64,000 nt of DNA, taken from Streptococcus rubneri. GTDB lineage: Bacteria > Bacillota > Bacilli > Lactobacillales > Streptococcaceae. Positions 17,301 through 23,921 of this stretch are shown one piece after another (position 1 is the first letter of the stretch; each line of letters starts with the position of its first letter). Position numbers and translations under genes: made by a program. The stretch lies in the NCBI RefSeq assembly GCF_004785935.1, contig NZ_SRRP01000001.1:1054001-1118000 (forward strand), written 5' to 3'. The notes under the pieces are model-generated. The model was not told the DNA's origin. It saw nothing but the letters and a program-made list of their open reading frames with translations, and searched no databases.

Positions 17301-19164
17301 AGCATCAGAAGCTGCGTCAATCCAGCCAGTTGTCGAATTGATGGACGACAGAGATCCCCGTGTTCAATACGGTCCTGCCTTCCATAACTGGGAGGATGCT
17401 GATCTATTTGCAGGAACTGAAAAATACGCTGACCTAACTGTCGATAGCTATTCTGACAAAGATGCTACTGCTAGGATCTCTTTCAAGGGGAGAGGAATTG
17501 AAATCTATGGTCTCAAATCATCTGAATTAGGCCTGGCAGAAGTCCAAATCGATGGCAAAAAAATAGGAGACCTAGATTTCCACACATCTGGAGAGACGGA
17601 AAAAAGTGCTCTAATCGGTCGTTTTACAGGACTTCCTGATGGAGATCACCTCCTAACTCTAACTGTGAAGAAGGAGCACTTGAACCGAGGGGATGAACGC
17701 TCAAAAATTTCCTTGGATTACTTTAAAATCTATCCAGGCCAAGGTGCGACTGTTGAAAAGATGGATGACAGAGACCCCCGCATCCACTATGGCTCCTTGT
17801 TCAAGGACTGGAATGAATCAGGCTTATATCAAACGACAGAAAAATACGCGACTCTCCAAAACGTGGATCCATCTCAGTTTTCTGAGGCCAAGGCAACCAT
17901 TCCCTTCACTGGTACAGGTATTCGCATTTACGGCTTAAAATCTTCTGACTATGGAAAAGCCTTAGTAACCCTGGATGGAAAAGAAATGCCAAGCTTGAAC
18001 TTCTACTCAAGTGCTGACTATGAAAAGAACGTATTAATTGGCGAGTATACAAACTTAAGCAATGGAGATCATATCCTCACCTTGACAGTGGATCCTAATT
18101 CTCTTGATGACAGAAAGATGATTTCTCTAGATTCATTCGACATCTTAAAGCCACCAACAGTATCCCTGGATACTCCAAGCCTAGCCCCAGTAAAAGCAGG
18201 CGATCAGACGATTACCCTCACACTTCCGTCTGGGGAGTGGGATGCTATTGCCCTTCATTTCCCTGGCGAAAAAGATCCTATTTTCCTCAAAAAAAGGGAC
18301 GAACAGCACGTTACTCTATCAGATGGAAATCGAGTGTTAGCGATTAAGGACCAGCAGATTGAACTGCCGATCCCAGAAACTTTTCACCAAAAACAAAATC
18401 AGATCATCTCAGCCTATGCCATCCGAGGAAAGACCATCACTAGTCCGGTCGTCTCTCTCTTACCTGCTATAGTGACAAGTTTGGGAGACCAAAAACCACC
18501 TGTAGTGACCCTTCCTGAGTACACAGAGCCAATCGGCACTTCTGGGCAGGAGGCACCTATCCACTCTCTACCTGAATATGTCCTTCGAGTACTGAAAGAC
18601 CAAGCAAGCAAGGTAGAGGTCATTAGCGGAGAGAATGAGATTGGTAGTGACAGTCATTTAGAGATTCAAAAGGTCCTTGACCAAGGTCTCTTTGGTAAAA
18701 CCTACGATGCTTTCAACCTTCAACTCAAGGATAAAGAAGGGAATCCAGTTCCAGTGAAAGGAAGTGTACTGGTACGACTTCCACTATCAAAAGAAGTGAA
18801 GCAACTCTATGTCCTGACTCCTAATCAAGGACTCCAACCATTAGAATTCACACTCAGAGAGGGCATGATTGAATTCATGGCACAAGAGTTAAGAACCTAT
18901 GCCATTGTCTACCAGTCAGACTCCAGTGAAAAAGTTGAGCCGACTACATCAGAAAGAAGGGAGCCATACAAGCCAATTTCAGAGAGCACTAGTCCAAGGA
19001 AGGCCGGTGATGCTTTGATGAGTGTTCCCAACTCTAAACAAGACCAGGCTTCGCAAAGACAACTTCCAAAAACGAATACTGGACACAGTTCATACCTACT
19101 CTTCTTAGCAGGACTCAGCCTTGTTCTCGCAGCTAGCTTCCTAGAGAAAAAGGAACAGGATTAG
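14308..19164 (+). CDS. Cell-wall-anchored GH95 alpha-L-fucosidase
   Basis: A 1618-residue surface enzyme expected to cleave terminal alpha-1,2-fucose from host glycans. Order: YSIRK signal peptide (residues 12-16; cleavage near residue 37), a Ser/Thr/Glu-rich spacer, a GH95 region from about 130 to 910, an FN3-like stretch to about 1008, two tandem repeats of about 140 residues (from 1012 and 1152, both starting MDDRDPR), a streptococcal C-terminal domain, and the sortase signal LPKTN (1586-1590) with hydrophobic tail. Residues matching the catalytic set of Bifidobacterium AfcA are present: Asn506 and Asn508 in HLNVNLQMNYWP, Glu643 in SYSPEHG and Asp804 in QIDGNFG. I choose the ATG at 14308 because AGAGGAGAGTTCT precedes it; an in-frame ATG 20 codons earlier has no ribosome site. 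Some GH95 enzymes prefer alpha-L-galactose. Confidence 0.93.
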   Translation: MDQRFLEKSCRYSIRKLTVGTASVLLGAFFLSSHQVLADSITGSQNENNLTESAPTIESPTDGTGGSKPENPPIAPISEERDSTPDRSVESNHTDGSTSSIEPNKDKETMKVETPVAKQTDYQLTYNQPAAPSYDGWEKQALPVGNGEMGAKVFGLIGEERIQYNEKTLWSGGPQPDSTDYKGGNYEDRYKVLAEIRKALEAGDRQKAKQLAEQNLVGPNNAQYGRYLSFGDIFMVFNNQKKGLENVTDYHRDLDITQAITTTSYSQDGTTFKRETFSSYPDDVTVTHLSKKGDKTLDFTLWNSLTEDLLANGDYSWEYSNYKQGAVTTDSNGILLKGTVKDNGLQFASYLGIKTDGQVTAQDGYLTVTGASYATLLLSAKTNYAQNPKTNYRKDINVETTVKSIVEAAKAKDYETLKHDHIEDYQSLFNRVQLNLGGSKSTQTTKEALQTYNPEKGQQLEELFFQYGRYLLISSSRDRTDALPANLQGVWNAVDNPPWNADYHLNVNLQMNYWPAYMSNLAETAKPMVNYIDDLRYYGRIAAKEYAGIESKEGQENGWLVHTQATPFGWTTPGWDYYWGWSPAANAWMMQNVYDYYKFTKDETYLKEKIYPMLKETAKFWNSFLHYDKSSDRWVSSPSYSPEHGTITIGNTFDQSLVWQLFHDYMEAANHLNVDQDLVTEVKTKFDKLKPLHINQEGRIKEWYEEDSPQFTNEGIENHHRHVSHLVGLFPGTLFGKDQPEYLEAARATLNHRGDGGTGWSKANKINLWARLLDGNRAHRLLAEQLKSSTLENLWDTHAPFQIDGNFGATSGMAEMLLQSHTGYIAPLPALPDAWKDGQVSGLVARGNFEVSMKWKEKNLESLAFLSHAGGDLVVDYPDIESSIVKINGKEIKPTLLKGNRIQIATQKGDQITFEKLPEQVTRLSAVRKDAVTAELDFNPVTDATHYVIRRESKDESNDASSVKEFLTNVTHFIDRSIDSLHSYSYTVRAMIGERSRQASEAASIQPVVELMDDRDPRVQYGPAFHNWEDADLFAGTEKYADLTVDSYSDKDATARISFKGRGIEIYGLKSSELGLAEVQIDGKKIGDLDFHTSGETEKSALIGRFTGLPDGDHLLTLTVKKEHLNRGDERSKISLDYFKIYPGQGATVEKMDDRDPRIHYGSLFKDWNESGLYQTTEKYATLQNVDPSQFSEAKATIPFTGTGIRIYGLKSSDYGKALVTLDGKEMPSLNFYSSADYEKNVLIGEYTNLSNGDHILTLTVDPNSLDDRKMISLDSFDILKPPTVSLDTPSLAPVKAGDQTITLTLPSGEWDAIALHFPGEKDPIFLKKRDEQHVTLSDGNRVLAIKDQQIELPIPETFHQKQNQIISAYAIRGKTITSPVVSLLPAIVTSLGDQKPPVVTLPEYTEPIGTSGQEAPIHSLPEYVLRVLKDQASKVEVISGENEIGSDSHLEIQKVLDQGLFGKTYDAFNLQLKDKEGNPVPVKGSVLVRLPLSKEVKQLYVLTPNQGLQPLEFTLREGMIEFMAQELRTYAIVYQSDSSEKVEPTTSERREPYKPISESTSPRKAGDALMSVPNSKQDQASQRQLPKTNTGHSSYLLFLAGLSLVLAASFLEKKEQD

Positions 19165-19256
19165 CTTGATGTTGTTAGCTACATCAATAAAAGAACATTA
19201 GTGATTCTTCAATAAAAAAATAAATTTCGTCTTTTTAGCATTAAGCTAAGCATTGA

Positions 19257-19391
19257 AACTTTCCGCAGTGAGAAAAATGCTTGAAACACTGTTTTTTTCA
19301 AGCATTCGGGAGTTTTGAAACCTTAGATTCAAAACTAAGTCATGGAATTTCGTAGAAGTTCGCTGACGTCCGCACTCACCTAAGGAAAGTT
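19257..19391. repeat. Fold-back intergenic element with terminal inverted repeats
   Basis: Outer arms AACTTTCC (19257-19264) and GGAAAGTT (19384-19391) are complementary and each is followed inward by a GTGAG/CTCAC pair. Inside lie two further hairpins: AATGCTTGAAA/TTTCAAGCATT (19276-19306) and GTTTTGAA/TTCAAAAC (19312-19335). No ORF of note is present. It resembles the small non-coding repeats common between streptococcal genes, but I cannot assign it to BOX or RUP. Confidence 0.5.
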
Positions 19392-19416
19392 ACTAGGATT
19401 ACTTTTTCTTCAATAT

Positions 19417-19600
19417 AAAAGAGGCTGGGACAAAAGTCCTAGCCTCTCAATTGTCTTTGGATTATCGAGCAAGACGCAGTGGTTGAGTGGGCTCTACTAC
19501 GCTGATTTCATCAGCTTTTACAGCCCTACTCAACTGTGCGGAGGTAGGACGACGAAATCGAATTCTAACGAATTACCGATTTCTGTCCCACTCTCTTTTT
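19417..19600 (-). repeat. Multi-hairpin intergenic repeat acting as terminator
   Basis: Read on the minus strand this starts GAGAGTGGGACAGAAATC and holds three stems: GAAATCG..AATTC/GAATT..CGATTTC, then GTTGAGT/ACTCAAC with GGGCT/AGCCC and GCTGAT/ATCAGC nested, and finally GAGGCTAGGAC/GTCCCAGCCTC (19421-19446) followed by TTTTAT. It begins four bases after the stop of the ABC ATPase gene, so the last stem probably terminates that operon. I recall near-identical units in many mitis-group intergenic regions; copy number must be checked in a whole genome. Confidence 0.6.
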
Positions 19601-19603
19601 CGT

Positions 19604-20407
19604 TTATCCTAATACCAATTCGTCACTCACCAATGTTTCACCACTGTTCTGATGGAAAAGGCGCATCAAGTCTTCAACTGTCAGGTTCTTCTTTTCTTCC
19701 CCTTTAACATCGACTACAATCTTGCCTTGGTAGAGCATGATCAAGCGATTGCCATATGCGATGGCATGGTTCATATCATGCGTAATCATCAAGGTTGTCA
19801 AATCATGGCTTTCGACAATCTTTTGCGTCAGTTCCATGACCATTTCACTGGTCTTGGGGTCGAGCGCCGCGGTATGTTCATCCAGTAGCAAGAGTTTCGG
19901 TTTGACCAAGGCAGCCATCACTAAGGTCAAAGCTTGACGTTGCCCGCCTGATAAGTATTGCGTATCCACTTTGAGGCGATTTTCCAAACCAATATTGAGT
20001 TCCTTCAAAGCCGTTTTAAATTCCTCGCGGTCCTTTTCTTTGACACCCCAACTGAGGCTCCGTCTTGCTCCACGTTTTTTAGCAATGGCCATGTTTTCTT
20101 CAATGGTCAAGCGGGAAGCCGTCCCCATCTTAGGATCCTGGAAAACACGCGCAATATCTTTAGCACGCTTCCGAACACTGGTCTGCTTAATGGATTTCCC
20201 TTCCAAAAGGATATCTCCTTGATCCACTTGCAAGCCACCAGCCAGAATATTCATCAAGGTCGATTTCCCAGCTCCATTTCCTCCGATGACGGAGATGAAA
20301 TCCCCTTCTTCTACTGTTAGATCCAAGCCTTTGAGAACATGGTTTTCATTGACCGTACCTGCTTCGAATGTCTTATGGATATCTTCAATTTTTAACAATG
20401 TTGCCAT
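19604..20407 (-). CDS. ABC importer ATP-binding protein, TrpZ-like
   Basis: The 267-residue ATPase has Walker A GGNGAGKST, the signature YLSGGQRQAL and Walker B LLLLDEHTAALDP. It is the last gene of a three-gene unit with a permease and a substrate-binding protein. Streptococcal transporters of this make-up (TrpXYZ) are predicted tryptophan importers; I infer this role from the family of the partner proteins, and the substrate is not proven. The spacing to the permease gene is 13 bases. The operon ends in the repeat at 19417-19600. Confidence 0.85.
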   Translation of the reverse strand: MATLLKIEDIHKTFEAGTVNENHVLKGLDLTVEEGDFISVIGGNGAGKSTLMNILAGGLQVDQGDILLEGKSIKQTSVRKRAKDIARVFQDPKMGTASRLTIEENMAIAKKRGARRSLSWGVKEKDREEFKTALKELNIGLENRLKVDTQYLSGGQRQALTLVMAALVKPKLLLLDEHTAALDPKTSEMVMELTQKIVESHDLTTLMITHDMNHAIAYGNRLIMLYQGKIVVDVKGEEKKNLTVEDLMRLFHQNSGETLVSDELVLG

Positions 20408-20420
20408 TTATCTTCTCCTT

Positions 20421-21314
20421 CTAGTTGCTGCTTAATTTTAATCCACGAATCTTGACACGTTTCTGTACTTCTGGTGCGAACAAGACCAAAGCCAAGAGAA
20501 TGGCGTTAAACAAACGGACTAAGTTTTGGTCTAGGTTTGGAATTTCGTAGATATTGAGGATAATGAGGCGGTAGACAATTGCCCCCACTCCAATCGAAAG
20601 CAAGCGTCCTCCAATGGTCAAATCATGAATTAGGACTTCTGCTAAAATAACAGCACTGAGACCTACGACGATGGTCCCTGTACCAGAAGTCACGTCGGAG
20701 AAGCCGTCTGTCTGAGCGAAAAGAGCCCCACACAATGCAACCAGTCCATTGGAAATCATGTAACCGAAAATCTTCATGGTGTCCACATTCACCCCATTGG
20801 CCTCACTCATCGGGATATTGTCACCAGTCGAACGAAGAACCAAACCAATCTGGGTTTTCATCAAGAGGGTCAAAATCAGACAAACCAATAACAAACAAGC
20901 AATACTAACAGCAAAGACAGCCGCCTCATTGGACAAACCCAAGCCCATTACAGACTTGAAAATGGTACTAGAATCACCAATGGATAAATTAGGGACGCCC
21001 CCCATAATCTTAATATTGATTGAATAGAGACCAGTCAGTGTCACAATCCCTGTTAAGAGGGCGGGGATCTTCATCTTGGTATGCAGAAGGCCAGAAACTA
21101 GACCTGCTAACATCCCTGCTAAAATCGAGAAGAGGGTCGCTAACCAAGGGTTTTGACCTGCTTGGATTTGGGAAGCAACTACAGCAGCTCCTAGTGGAAA
21201 GGCCCCTTCCGCTGTCATATCCGCTATATCTAAGATGCGGAATGTTAAGAAAATACCAATGGCCATAATTGACCACAATAAACCTTCAGATAAACTTGAT
21301 AATACTAAATCCAT
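20421..21314 (-). CDS. ABC importer permease, TrpY-like
   Basis: This 297-residue integral membrane protein has about eight hydrophobic segments and the branched-chain amino-acid permease fold (LivH-like). AGGAGATGG precedes two adjacent ATGs; the second (21314) has the better spacing. It lies between the ATPase and the binding-protein genes and forms the channel of the same importer, which is predicted to carry tryptophan or a related compound. Fragments typical of the family include TAEGAFPLGAAVVASQIQAG and VGLSAVILAEVLIHDLTIGG. Confidence 0.85.
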   Translation of the reverse strand: MDLVLSSLSEGLLWSIMAIGIFLTFRILDIADMTAEGAFPLGAAVVASQIQAGQNPWLATLFSILAGMLAGLVSGLLHTKMKIPALLTGIVTLTGLYSINIKIMGGVPNLSIGDSSTIFKSVMGLGLSNEAAVFAVSIACLLLVCLILTLLMKTQIGLVLRSTGDNIPMSEANGVNVDTMKIFGYMISNGLVALCGALFAQTDGFSDVTSGTGTIVVGLSAVILAEVLIHDLTIGGRLLSIGVGAIVYRLIILNIYEIPNLDQNLVRLFNAILLALVLFAPEVQKRVKIRGLKLSSN

Positions 21315-21324
21315 CATCCATCTC

Positions 21325-22299
21325 CTATTTCTTTTCGTTCATACCAGAGAGATCAATTCCTAATTTCTTCGCCATCTCTTTGTTGACATACAATTCTAGA
21401 TTCTTAGGGGCCTCCACTGCCAGTTCGGCTGCCTTTTCCCCTTTCAGGATACGAATCGCCATCCGGGCAGATTGACGTCCCAAGGCTTTATAGTCTGTAC
21501 CATAGGTATAAAGACCGCCCACTTGGATCATTTCAATAGATCCCCCAAACACCGGAACCTGATGCTTCAAAGAAACTTGTTTAATGGTTTCCATAGTGGA
21601 AGAAATGATGTTGTCTGTTGGAACAAAGACTATATCCACCTCTGACATCAAACTGTCAGCTGCAGCTTTCACATTATTGCTGTCTAAAATAGTTTTCTCC
21701 ACCACTAGATAGCCTTTAGCCTCAAGAATCTTTTTTGCTTCGTCCTTTTGAACGACAGAATTAGGTTCACTTTGTGTGTAGAGAATTCCTACGATCTTAG
21801 CAGTGGGTAAGACAGTTTTAATCATATCAACCTGAGTAGCAATCGCATCTGAAGACTGGTCACTCGTTCCCGTCACATTCCCACCAGGTTGATCCAATTT
21901 CTTGACTAGCTTGGCAGCCAGAGGATCCGTTACCGCTGAGAAAAGGACAGGGGTTGTATGAGTTGTATTGGCTAAACTTTGAGCTGATGGAGTGGCGATT
22001 GCAAAGACCAAATCACTCTTTTGAGCCAATTGTTTCGAAATATTTTTCAAATTTCTTTGTTCGCCTTGGGCATTTTGATAGTCGATTTCAATCGTTTCTC
22101 CATTCACATAGCCTTGCTTGGCCAACTCTTCTACAAAGCCTTTGCGAGTCGCATCTAGAGACTTATGGGTAATATATTGGGAAATCCCAATCCTAATTTT
22201 TTGATGCTTGGAGGTCTTCAACTGATGTAGGGTCAAGAGGGAAGTCATCAGTAGACCGACAACCAAAACTGGTGCAATTAATTTCTTTACAACTTTCAT
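21325..22299 (-). CDS. ABC importer substrate-binding protein, TrpX-like (PF04392 type)
   Basis: The 324-residue protein starts MKVVKKLIAPVLVVG after AAAAGGAGATCTTTTTA, and has one N-terminal hydrophobic segment without a lipobox cysteine, so it appears membrane-anchored rather than lipidated. The remainder (IRIGISQYITHKSLD, VFAIATPSAQSL, FVPTDNIISSTME) fits the ABC_sub_bind family used by TrpXYZ-like importers. It is the first gene of the operon, preceded by a leader of about 300 bases with an attenuator. A tryptophan ligand is an inference from family and would need binding data. Confidence 0.82.
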   Translation of the reverse strand: MKVVKKLIAPVLVVGLLMTSLLTLHQLKTSKHQKIRIGISQYITHKSLDATRKGFVEELAKQGYVNGETIEIDYQNAQGEQRNLKNISKQLAQKSDLVFAIATPSAQSLANTTHTTPVLFSAVTDPLAAKLVKKLDQPGGNVTGTSDQSSDAIATQVDMIKTVLPTAKIVGILYTQSEPNSVVQKDEAKKILEAKGYLVVEKTILDSNNVKAAADSLMSEVDIVFVPTDNIISSTMETIKQVSLKHQVPVFGGSIEMIQVGGLYTYGTDYKALGRQSARMAIRILKGEKAAELAVEAPKNLELYVNKEMAKKLGIDLSGMNEKK

Positions 22300-22337
22300 T
22301 AAAAAGATCTCCTTTTCTAAAAAATCCAAACAGGAAA

Positions 22338-22438
22338 CAAAAAACCGTTTAGATGATCTCTAAACGGTTGGTATGATTCCTCACAAACTTAAAAAGTATG
22401 CCAGCATTGCCGTCCATTTAGATATCATCTATATGGAC
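22338..22438 (-). promoter_or_regulatory. Attenuator with competing stems before the TrpXYZ-like operon
   Basis: Four segments are readable on the minus strand: 1, GTCCATATAGAT (22427-22438); 2, ATCTAAATGGAC (22412-22423); 3, ACCGTTTAGA (22359-22368); 4, TCTAAACGGT (22344-22353) followed by TTTTTT. Segments 3 and 4 form a ten-pair intrinsic terminator; 1 and 2 form a hairpin with one A-A mismatch; TCTAAATGG of segment 2 can instead pair with CCGTTTAGA of segment 3 (one G-U), which would break the terminator. This is classical attenuator logic. No T-box motif is present, and the sensor is unidentified. Confidence 0.7.
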
Positions 22439-22517
22439 CACAATCAAAAATCTTAGCCACATAGATACAAACAAATTGCTCGTTTCGTTTGCATCCATGA
22501 GTTCATGTCTACAAACA

Positions 22518-22577
22518 CTATCTAAAGTAGCTAAAATAAAAGTTTTGATTTAACAATGAGGTGTGTGTGTTTTTCAT
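22518..22577 (-). CDS. Possible leader peptide of the TrpXYZ-like operon
   Basis: Within the leader an ATG at 22575-22577 opens a 19-codon frame, MKNTHTSLLNQNFYFSYFR, with a cluster of aromatic codons (F-Y-F-S-Y-F) just before the stop. The ribosome site (GAAAGCAGAATGTT) is weak. Two other short frames in the leader each hold a single Trp codon. An attenuation leader peptide sensing aromatic amino acids is conceivable but not supported by more than this pattern. Confidence 0.25.
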   Translation of the reverse strand: MKNTHTSLLNQNFYFSYFR

Positions 22578-22609
22578 AACATTCTGCTTTCGTTTTTTAT
22601 TTGTTGATT

Positions 22610-22638
22610 ATCTTATCGTAATTATTTCCCCTTGTCAA
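22610..22638 (-). promoter_or_regulatory. Promoter of the TrpXYZ-like operon
   Basis: TTGACA (22633-22638), a 17-base spacer and TAAGAT (22610-22615) on the minus strand. It would give a leader of about 300 bases before the binding-protein start. Confidence 0.85.
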
Positions 22639-22700
22639 CCCTAAATTCAGAATTTTTTAAATTTTTTGATGGAACTTCTTTCTCATCCACAAACGAGAAT

Positions 22701-22752
22701 GGGAGTGGCAAAGGACTCCAACTAATTAAATAGAGTTCCTTTCCCCACTCCC
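22701..22752. repeat. Imperfect 52-bp palindrome between operons
   Basis: GGGAGTGG and CCACTCCC close a long imperfect stem that continues through AAAGGA(A)CTC and its complement around an A/T-rich loop. No gene lies in 22639-22865 apart from this and the terminator at 22820. It may be a mobile-repeat remnant. Confidence 0.45.
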
Positions 22753-22819
22753 ACATAGCTCAAAACAGTGCTTTAGCCATCAAGTACTGCATCATGCATC
22801 TACTACTATCACACAGCAA

Positions 22820-22844
22820 AGGCTGGACACTCTTTGCCCAGCCT
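22820..22844 (-). terminator. Probable terminator of the 22866-23792 gene
   Basis: AGGCTGG and CCAGCCT pair around an 11-base loop on the minus strand, 20 bases past the gene's stop; the T-run after it is short (TTGC). Confidence 0.5.
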
Positions 22845-22865
22845 CAAAATAGATTTAATGACTTT

Positions 22866-23792
22866 TTATTTTTTAAACGTTAACTTCTCGTCGCCTTTAC
22901 CATCTTTTTCTTTAATAGTTAAGATACCATCCTTAGTGGTATAATCTAAGGTTACATTGATCAGGGTTGTATCTTTTTCAGATACAAATTCTTTATCCTT
23001 CTCATTAAGCTTTCCTTGAAACATCATGTACTCAATGGTCCCCTTTTTGGTATCTATCTTAATGCCTATTTGATCAAAAAGTAAACTGTTACCATAGGTT
23101 TCGATATAGTTCAAGGCATCTGAAGATGAAGCGATTACTCCACCGCTTCCTTCCACCATATAATCAGCTAGGGCTTTGAAATCAATCTTGGCCGTTGCCA
23201 CCATCTTTACTTTTTTATCTTTCACCTCAAGAGAAACATTCAAATCCTTCATGTATTCTTCCGGGATGTCGGTATCATCTAAGAAGCCTTTTCCTACATA
23301 TGACAGCAATTCTTTTTTAGTCTCAGAAGTTGCCTGCCAAGTCCCTTGAATACTATTTGGATTCTTGAAAAAAAGGAAAAAAGCACCGACTGCCAAACTA
23401 GCAACTGCCAGTAGTGAACAGATCCCAATAATCCATCCCTTTTTCGATTTCTTAGGAGCTATTGATCCCATACCCGGATACGCCATTGTCCCATTCACCT
23501 GACCATTTGGGAAAGAAGTCACTTGAACTTGTGGCCCATTCAACGCTGGAAAAACAGCCTGCTCTTGGTTTAGACCTCCTTGTGGCTGAGACGCAACTGG
23601 TGGCACTGCTTGCCCCATTCTTGAGTCCGAAACGTCCGTCGGTGCATGAACCTGTGGACTTGGGTTTCCATCCACCGTCCCTTGTGAAGTTTCGGGATTT
23701 CTAAACAATCCCCATGCTTGTTGGTATTCCTCTTGACTAGCTGGTCGTCCATGAATTCGTTCAAATTCCGCTAACCACTCTTCTTGTTTCAT
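22866..23792 (-). CDS. Predicted single-pass membrane protein of unknown function
   Basis: The 308-residue protein starts at MKQEEWLAEFERIHGR (AAGGAGGAAATAGG before it). Residues 1-35 form a short helical motif (EEWLAEFERIHGRPASQEEYQQAW) seen at the front of other streptococcal membrane proteins; a Pro/Gln/Gly-rich linker follows; one membrane segment (GWIIGICSLLAVASLAVGAF) is preceded by KKSKK, so the C-terminal half should face outside. That half begins GTWQATSETKKELL and resembles, in its G-x-W-x-A/L opening and beta-rich pattern, the two lipoproteins at 58295 and 58985. No function can be assigned. Confidence 0.8.
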   Translation of the reverse strand: MKQEEWLAEFERIHGRPASQEEYQQAWGLFRNPETSQGTVDGNPSPQVHAPTDVSDSRMGQAVPPVASQPQGGLNQEQAVFPALNGPQVQVTSFPNGQVNGTMAYPGMGSIAPKKSKKGWIIGICSLLAVASLAVGAFFLFFKNPNSIQGTWQATSETKKELLSYVGKGFLDDTDIPEEYMKDLNVSLEVKDKKVKMVATAKIDFKALADYMVEGSGGVIASSSDALNYIETYGNSLLFDQIGIKIDTKKGTIEYMMFQGKLNEKDKEFVSEKDTTLINVTLDYTTKDGILTIKEKDGKGDEKLTFKK

Positions 23793-23886
23793 CCTATTTC
23801 CTCCTTCGCGATTCTTAGTTTTATTATAAACTAAATCAGATGGACAAGCAACCAAGCCTCAAAAGGAGCTGATCTTCACTCTACCA

Positions 23887-23915
23887 AAAAAACCAAGGAA
23901 AGCCCTTGGTTTTAG
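23887..23915 (-). terminator. Terminator after the CNNM/CorC-type gene
   Basis: AAAACCAAGG and CCTTGGTTTT form a perfect stem on the minus strand followed by TTTT, a few bases past the stop at 23922. Confidence 0.85.
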
Positions 23916-23921
23916 ATGCTA

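Noticed and set aside
19483-19707. 74-codon plus-strand ORF over the intergenic repeat
   Set aside because: It is a chance frame through a hairpin-rich repeat and the end of the opposite-strand ATPase gene, with no ribosome site.
22338-22603. T-box riboswitch for the TrpXYZ-like operon
   Set aside because: The T-box core sequence that pairs with the tRNA end is absent, and no specifier stem could be recognised; only attenuator-type stems are visible.
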